Both the position numbers and the translations under genes were made by a program. This document shows positions 58,429 to 64,000 of a stretch of DNA of 64,000 bases, in pieces. Source of the DNA: Chlorophyllum brunneum (lineage: Eukaryota; Basidiomycota; Agaricomycetes; Agaricales; Agaricaceae); the NCBI GenBank assembly GCA_963576785.1, contig OY756139.1:3100001-3164000 (forward strand), written 5' to 3'. Position 1 is the stretch's first letter. The number at the start of each line of letters is the position of its first letter. The notes beneath the pieces are model-generated. The model was not told the origin of the DNA. It saw nothing but the letters and a program-made list of their open reading frames with translations, and ran no database searches.

Positions 58429-58441
58429 GGGACCCATAACC
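58429..58441 (-). promoter_or_regulatory. Primer-binding-site-like motif
   Basis: GGTTATGGGTCCC on the minus strand directly abuts the LTR-like block at 58442, in the same geometry as the copia primer site at 25636-25650. Confidence 0.5.
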
Positions 58442-59031
58442 TGTTTTCTAGCACAATAACATGCAGTGACAGATGGATAATCTGACTTACTGATAGTTTG
58501 GTAGTTAGAATAGTAAAGTTACTAAGTAAAGTTGCTGTGAGTCAAGTAGAGCAAGTAGAAGAATCGAGTAGATTGTCTAGGAAAATATAAGGGAATACAT
58601 GCTGCTTTATATACTAAGTGTCTGAATAGCAAACCCTAAGATCTACAAGTAATAACTACACATAATGAGTCAGTAATGACTATGGAGTCCCTTGAAACAC
58701 TACAATATCATCAGCAGTATCTAGTAGTATAATTAGAGCGACAATAATCAGTCAGCTCATAAAATACATAAGTAAGAGGTGCATAATATGAGTCAGAGGG
58801 CACAGCCTCAATGACAAATATATGATAATAATATACTAAAGAGCTAGTCACATGTAATGCAGCTTAGAAAGTGGAAATGACAATACTAAAGTCAGAATAG
58901 AAGTTTTGGAAATAATATGGAACAAAGTTCTAATAATAGTTTAATAGATTGGTAGGCATCCAGGACTAGTAGGTAGTGCAATTTGTTTGCAAAGTACTTT
59001 TGGACGTGACACTAGAAAGCTAGCTGAAACA
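58442..59031 (-). repeat. Divergent copia-like LTR, possibly solo
   Basis: Starts TGTTTTC and ends GAAACA (TG...CA with imperfect inverted tips), about 590 bases, close to the 572 bases of the intact copia LTRs. Short words occur in matching order with those LTRs (GTCAAGTAGAG, a TATATAC segment, a GAGTC...GTATCTAGT segment). A primer-binding-like motif adjoins it. No polyprotein is found beside it, so it is a solo or orphan LTR or a chance resemblance. Confidence 0.5.
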
Positions 59032-60030
59032 ATACAATCTACTTAAACTTTCCTTCTTTGACACACTTTTTAATTTGAAAGAACAGCCTCATACTTTCTG
59101 TTCACTCATGGAAGGAATTTTTGATACTATATACTTGTGTATGAGATCAGAACTCACATTGCTAACCTTGAGACTACAAACTTCAGAAACTGGTATATAA
59201 TCTCATATAGGATCCCTATACTGGACATCTTATACAAGACCAATTAAATTAACCTAATGACACATTAAATTGACTTAATAACACATTACATTGATAAAAT
59301 CAAGTACAAACAGAATGCAAACCAATCTACACCAACTCCTCAAAATACTATCACTTTTCCAACCTTAATATATTTTACATCTTCTCTGCAATAAGAAAAA
59401 TATTTCCTACTGGCTGTATGCAATGCCAAAGCTATAGTTGTACAAACTCCATGAGCTAGTCAACAGCTTACTAGCCCAAGAAAATGAGCTCCTTGCCAAT
59501 CTTTACCTAGACACCTACTCTGTGACCTATGTAGTTGAATAGAATATTGCAAGAAATATCAAATGTTTTTAATTCTTTGTTAGTCCTTGGCTCTGATATA
59601 TCTTCTCCTAAAGCTACAAACCAGTGGTGGAATGTTTCTCATATATTTGATTTTCACTAATCAAGTAGTATATCCAATTCAGGACTTTTTTAACAACTAT
59701 ACATTTATAATATCTAGGTTTTCTCATAGTTTTTTTAATTCTTGACAGTGGTAGTATATTTTTATGGATATTGGTATAGTTTACAACTCTTGTCTTAATC
59801 AATAGTCACTCCCTACTCAATACTTAACCTACAATCCTTCTTAATTAAACAACTTTTGTTACTAAAAACATAAGTTATATATTAATTTTTGGGTACACAG
59901 AACTAATGCATATTTAAGGTAACATATGCATAGAACTAATACATGACTTATGTATAGAACTAATGTGACTTATGTACAAAACGAGTGCTTTGAGTATTTG
60001 CATATATATGAAATACTAAACTTGTAAGAA
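59032..60030. other. AT-rich sequence without a gene
   Basis: About 1 kb of AT-rich sequence with many stops in all frames. Holds short imperfect tandem copies near 59900-59980. No coding or RNA gene recognised. Confidence 0.5.
59897..59980. repeat. Short imperfect tandem repeats
   Basis: Three to four copies of a unit around AGAACTAATRYRTGACTTAT, about 22-24 bases each. The copies differ by small changes. Confidence 0.65.
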
Positions 60031-60440
60031 TACTACTGCAGGTATTGTGATACAATAGCCTCAGGACATTTTGCCAAACTTTGTCCCAAAAATCCTTATT
60101 TCAGAATTGCATCATAAGAAATACCCACAAAAGCTCTGGCAAAACTAAAACAATTTCAAGAAAATTGCTCTAATTATACTTATTTCTCTTTTTATACTAC
60201 CTCCAAGTCTAATATATTATTTGACTTAGACACCACCACTTCTACCTTACACTCCACTACTACTATTATACTTACTACTCTAAGTTTACACCCAAGTCCA
60301 AAAATAACAAATACAGTTAATAATGCCAATGTAACCTTAGTAGCCTCAAGACTACCATCTTTTCTACCAATTATAACTTTTAAGGAATATCTTTCTCAAA
60401 TAACCAACCTCCTTTGGCAATTCAACCCAGCCAACCTCTA
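60031..60440 (+). mobile_element. Gag-like fragment with zinc knuckle
   Basis: One frame of about 137 codons with a single TAA at 60115. It opens with a knuckle-like CRYCDTIASGHFAKLC (C-x2-C-x6-H-x4-C) and continues in frame through KALAKLKQFQENCSNYTYFS and FKEYLSQITNLLWQFNPANL, then TAA. The knuckle suggests a retroelement gag. It could be the continuation of the ORF1 at 56349-58441 displaced by the LTR block, but I cannot show that. Confidence 0.5.
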
Positions 60441-61182
60441 ATACTACCAACTTATGATGGTAATTTCAAACTTAATAATGAACTTGATATAATGATGTAG
60501 CTATGTACAATATCACAGGTAAAGGATATACTGATTAGATAGATAAGAACATTTAATCTACAAAAGGAATAATGTTATACAACTTTACATTATTTCAAAT
60601 TATGATTTTTTTAATCTTTTCTTTTAGTTTCATTTACCTTTTTCATGATATATGTTTAATAATAGTTGATCTATTATTAGAACTTTGTTTCATATCATTT
60701 CCAAAACTTTTATTCTTTAAATAGCAAATAAAGTCTTTTTTGCTTCTTTCAACTCAAGCTTTAGTGCCTTAAGAAACTTAATTAGAGTTTTGACAAAAGT
60801 GCTATTCAGAACTTCCTAACTATAATCAGTATACAAAAAACTTTTATTAAAATCAAACTATATTAGCTAGCAATAAAATTTATTTGGTAATTCTACTTTT
60901 TTATTTTTTATTTATTTTTTTTAAATCAACAATTTATATAGCAGTGCTCAAATGCAGTTCGCATGTACATATATACAAAAAAAGTACCAGTACTAAATAT
61001 TTCAGAGAAGAAAAAGTAAACTAACCTCATGAGACTCAATATTATCTAAATTATAACCTAGAGTAATCATTGATACATATGTTGCTTGCTAAGACCAAGA
61101 GAAAGAGATGATGAAACTGATAGAAATTGATGAAAAAAAACTATTGAATTACAGACTCAAAAGGAAAACACAATGAACCATA
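60441..61182. other. AT-rich sequence, possible LINE 3' tail
   Basis: No gene. A T-rich run at about 60895-60925 would be an A-rich tail for the minus-strand LINE remnant that ends at 61183. Confidence 0.45.
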
Positions 61183-62734
61183 CTAGTAGGCATTACCCAA
61201 ACACCATGGGAATAATGAGAATAGAATGAAGACTACATAAAACAGTAGACAAGTAGGAAAGAGGAGATAAAGAGAAATGGATTTTGAAAGTCTATAACTA
61301 ACAGGGCAAGGAAAAAGATAGAGAGAAAAGGACTCACCCAAGAGCAGACCCAAATCCCTGACAAACTGGATGATATAGCAGTAGTGACTGTACCCATTGT
61401 GGATGTTCAGGTGTCTCAGATTCCGGGAGAAGGTGAAGGCCGAGGGGTTGTATTGTAAGAAGTTTACTAACTCCTTAATAGTAGTGATACCAAAGTGATG
61501 GTCAAAGTTTTGGCAATGATAGAGGATGTGGGAGCAGGTTTGGATGAGCTGGTTACCACAGTGATGACAAGAGAGATCTTCTTGAGGGAAAAATCTCAAA
61601 TGGTACTTGCCAATGGAGGCATGACATAAAATGGCCCAGCATGTTTGTGCGAACAGTTGTGGTAAGTAACTGCACTCTCAAATCCAAGGACCAGAATTGA
61701 GGTGGGATGGTAAAGTAGAGACTCCATTTGCTTGCAGATGGAGGAAGGAGCTACCACTGTATTTCATGAAGTGGAACAAGCCTTGCCATGTGTTGAGGAC
61801 TCATTCCACAGATTTTTGTCGGAGATAGTTGATAGAGTGGAGTACTCTCTGAACTCAACATTGGTTGGGCCAAGTGACTGTTTGGAGCCAGTCATGCATC
61901 TTGCATTGGATACCAAACTTGCATTTGGAGGGGGTGTGATAAAAGGTCAGGTAGTGACAATCTGATTTGAGGAACTATGCACAGAGTACTCTGGATGTGA
62001 GTATAGACTGTCGTTGGCAAGGGTAGGACAAACAGTCTAGTAAGAGCCACAAGGCATGGATGGAGTTGGTGAAGACATAGATATGTTCCACCAAGGAGTA
62101 GTCAAGTGAGTCAAGTACCTTAATGATACCAAGGTACTGCACTATGAGTTTGGCATCAGTGAATGTGGTACTACCTAGCCTTTTCATAACTGAGCTTCCT
62201 CCATCAAGGTATCTGATTATTACTGCCACTACATGTTGGCTGGCAAGGGAATTGGGGTTGGGGTAGACTGAGCTATTGGTGCCCATGATAATCCACTTAT
62301 CATCATTCATCACCTTCGAAGCTACATTGTTCCAGATCCACTTCGAGAGTTCAGGATCATCCTGGTTGAATCCTGTAAAAGAAATTTGATTAGGGAAATT
62401 GTCAAGTAACATACATCCAGACCAAGCAGTCTTACTAATAGAGTTGAAATACTCTACACTAATAGTCTCAGGGGTGTGGGTAATGTCCATAACAGCTCCA
62501 AGAGTCTTTTTTTTCTGAGTCTTCATGAAGTCTTGGATGTAAAGTCGATGAGGGGAAGAATGATATTCCTTCATCAACTTCAAGAGAGTGTGGTTATCAT
62601 CCAAGGTATGGAGATATAAGGACTGACACTCTGCCAACTTTTGTAAGTGAAGCTTGATGGGCATGAGACCTGCAAGGGACTTGACACTGCTAGTAGGAGA
62701 TGTGTGGAATGCCCTGGTGATCTATAGGACTACT
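61183..62734 (-). mobile_element. LINE ORF2 C-terminal remnant (RNase H and zinc finger)
   Basis: Reading minus from 62734, a linker like that after LINE reverse transcriptase (FHTSPTSSVKSLAGLMPIKL, then HLQKLAECQSLYL) leads to an RNase H domain (SKWIWNNVASKVMNDDKWII, YLDGGSSV, FTDAKLIVQYLGIIKVLDSL, IYVFTNSIHALWLL). After stops and shifts near 61975 and 61790 comes the terminal zinc finger (FFPQEDLSCHHCGNQLIQTC, then SHILYHC). The order RNase H then CCHC/HC finger is that of Tad-like LINE ORF2. The reverse transcriptase is missing: the frame ends at 62734 where a direct repeat begins. The first RNase H acid is replaced in the GTNSS motif, so the enzyme would be dead. Confidence 0.75.
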
Positions 62735-62798
62735 GTTATGTCCAAACCTCGAACCTATGTCAGAGGTTATGACAAATTCCCAGAAGCAATACCACTCA
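62735..62798. repeat. 64-base direct repeat, copy 1
   Basis: Nearly identical to 63053-63116 (three differences by eye, all transitions). It starts GTTATGTCCAAACC and encodes YVRGYDKFPEAIPL in one frame. Its left end is the break point of the LINE remnant. Confidence 0.9.
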
Positions 62799-63052
62799 CT
62801 CCAGAACCACTACCACTAGGATCCGAAATGGCATCTCACCCCCTCTACTAACTGCCACCTCAACCTTACCTCCCTACCAAGATGAAGGCCATTATGAGGA
62901 TCCCTTCTCAGATGTTGGAAGTGGCCAATCACATTAGATACTGACCTGTCGAACTATATGGAGTAGAAAAACTCCCCAAGGACAATCTTTACTACTGACC
63001 ACCTAAGATTGAATGTAACAAAATGGAATTCATTACTAACGAAGGGAATAAT

Positions 63053-63116
63053 GTTATGTCCAAACCTTGAACCTACATCAGAGGTTATGACAAATTCCCA
63101 GAAGCAATACCACTCA
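63053..63116. repeat. 64-base direct repeat, copy 2
   Basis: Second copy of 62735-62798, same orientation, 318 bases downstream. Both copies encode the same RGYDKFPEAIPL segment; sequence after the two copies is only loosely similar. Confidence 0.9.
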
Positions 63117-63691
63117 TCCTACCACTATAATCCAATAACGCTGTTATCAACTCTCTACTTTGACTAGTCTGGAAATATGTACCATACTTACATGTATGTG
63201 ACACTAATAGACTCTACTTATGCACCATTGAGAATAACCTCTATGGCACCTGGAATAATGGTTGGAAAGCATGACCAACTACCGAAGAAACTATGTAGTA
63301 TATCCACCCCTATATGTATACCTGTGGTCCAGCACTCGAAGCACTCATTCACCAACAAGTTGCCAATGGAATCTATTGTATAGAGATGCAACCTAGGGAC
63401 TTATCACCAGACAATGAACCCGCTGTACCCAGTAGTGACAGTAACAACTTTCCCTATCTGCTATTGCAATCTACTCAAGCCTTTGTCGAGTCACCCAAGT
63501 CTTATCTCTCTGAAGAACCTATTGCATTAACATCATCTCTATCATCTGACTCCAATCATCCTATGGATACAGTTCTTCCATTACTACTGTCGTTATCATT
63601 GCCCTCTACCACTTTGTCCTGCATGTCTTGTGACTGCAGCTATTCTGATGAATCTCCATCATTGTTATCTGAGATCTCTGAGAATGAGTAA
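63117..63691 (+). other. Open frames of unknown origin next to an LTR-like region
   Basis: A 125-codon plus frame at 63314-63691 is Ser/Leu-rich with Cys pairs near its end (CMSCDCSYS). It precedes the LTR-like sequence at the window edge, so it may be the 3' end of another retroelement or host-like coding sequence. No family recognised. Confidence 0.35.
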
Positions 63692-64000
63692 GCACTCATC
63701 CATTTCATCTTCATCAGTTTCACTTCACTCTATATTTAGCTGTTTCACCTTTATCAGTTTTATGTCTATCTTTAGTAGTATTTTGTCTTGAGTTTCATAT
63801 CTATCAGTTTCACATTGTGAAACTTGTTTCAGTCTCATTATCTATACTCTGTAATATTTATAGAAAAAAAGTAGTTAGTATAAATAGCCAACTGTGTTAG
63901 GAAGTCAAAGCTTAAGCTTTGATCTTCTACAGGGATAGCCTTCTTGATTACCTAAGAAGAGTTTCCATTGACAGTTGCTGTCAATCAATAGAAGATTGCT
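63692..64000 (+). repeat. LTR-like promoter region at window edge
   Basis: T-rich sequence with repeated CAGTTTCAC words, a TATA box (TATAAATAG at 63879-63887), short palindromes (AAGCTTAAGCTT near 63910; GACAGTTGCTGTC near 63970), then the window ends. The layout fits the U3/R part of an LTR, but the partner LTR is outside the window. Confidence 0.35.

Larger units (their letters stand above)
56349..58441 (+). mobile_element. Decayed LINE-type ORF1 (gag-like) remnant
   Basis: A chain of plus-strand frames reads as one protein interrupted by stops: EEFYEDAVGETMKLANWVKA, a Pro-rich linker, a Ser/Thr repeat block, then KFSELAHNKVIAIYDAAF, LDIVKTWLKEKFDGV, and a zinc knuckle CSKCCHWGHPVLKC (about 58352-58393). 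The knuckle and acidic helical gag layout are those of ORF1 of Tad-like non-LTR elements. In-frame stops include TAA after 57081, TAG after NPTNNTT, TAG after GATT, TAG after MAIL, TGA after LPRV, and TGA and TAG just past the knuckle. It ends where the divergent LTR begins. The left edge is uncertain; the frame 56349-56789 may belong to it. Confidence 0.7.

Overview
The window is a piece of a basidiomycete nuclear genome, most likely a mushroom-forming agaricomycete. Nearly every gene is split by many 45-70 base GT-AG introns. Proteins belong to fungal families: CCR4 with a leucine-rich repeat front end, Pre9, Vps53, Chz1, a CTR copper transporter, Yippee and a Zn2Cys6 regulator. F-box proteins of the agaricomycete multigene type recur. 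Gene models were built by hand from reading frames, splice signals and phase, so exon ends are predictions. I recognised no tRNA, rRNA or CRISPR array.

Layout. 1-18 kb is gene-dense: a 5'-truncated subtilase, CCR4 deadenylase, mevalonate diphosphate decarboxylase (sterol pathway), an F-box protein, a Ser/Asp-rich membrane protein, the meiotic nuclease SPO11 (minus strand, 12 exons), a BTB-like protein, and an RGG-box RNA-binding protein that starts 73 bases from the BTB gene. 18.4-28 kb is a decayed F-box locus. One F-box gene is cut in two by a 6.6 kb Ty1/copia element (two 572-base LTRs, 5-base target duplication ACTAG), and a second, heavily mutated F-box relict lies beside it. 28.3-56 kb is again gene-dense: cytochrome c peroxidase, an F-box protein, CHZ1, a conserved unknown, gluconokinase, proteasome alpha-3, CTR copper transporter, Yippee, VPS53, a 1376-residue membrane protein, a Mg-chelatase/AAA-like protein 103 bases away and divergent from it, and a Zn2Cys6 transcription factor.

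From about 56.07 kb to the right end the sequence turns AT-rich and holds only transposon wreckage: a LINE-type ORF1 with a zinc knuckle and internal 36-base repeats, a divergent copia-like LTR with a primer-binding-like site, a second gag-like piece, a LINE RNase H/zinc-finger tail on the minus strand, a 64-base direct repeat, and an LTR-like promoter region at the edge. In both the copia element and the LINE ORF1 most in-frame stops sit where a single C-to-T change would convert CAG, CAA or CGA into a stop, and the differences I see between the two copia LTRs are all transitions. This looks like cytosine-deamination (RIP-like or methylation-driven) inactivation.

The genes form no single pathway; most are housekeeping genes in ordinary order. 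I found no convincing new multi-gene system. The most informative parts are the transposon-split F-box gene, the mutation signature in the repeats, and several uncharacterised fungal proteins.
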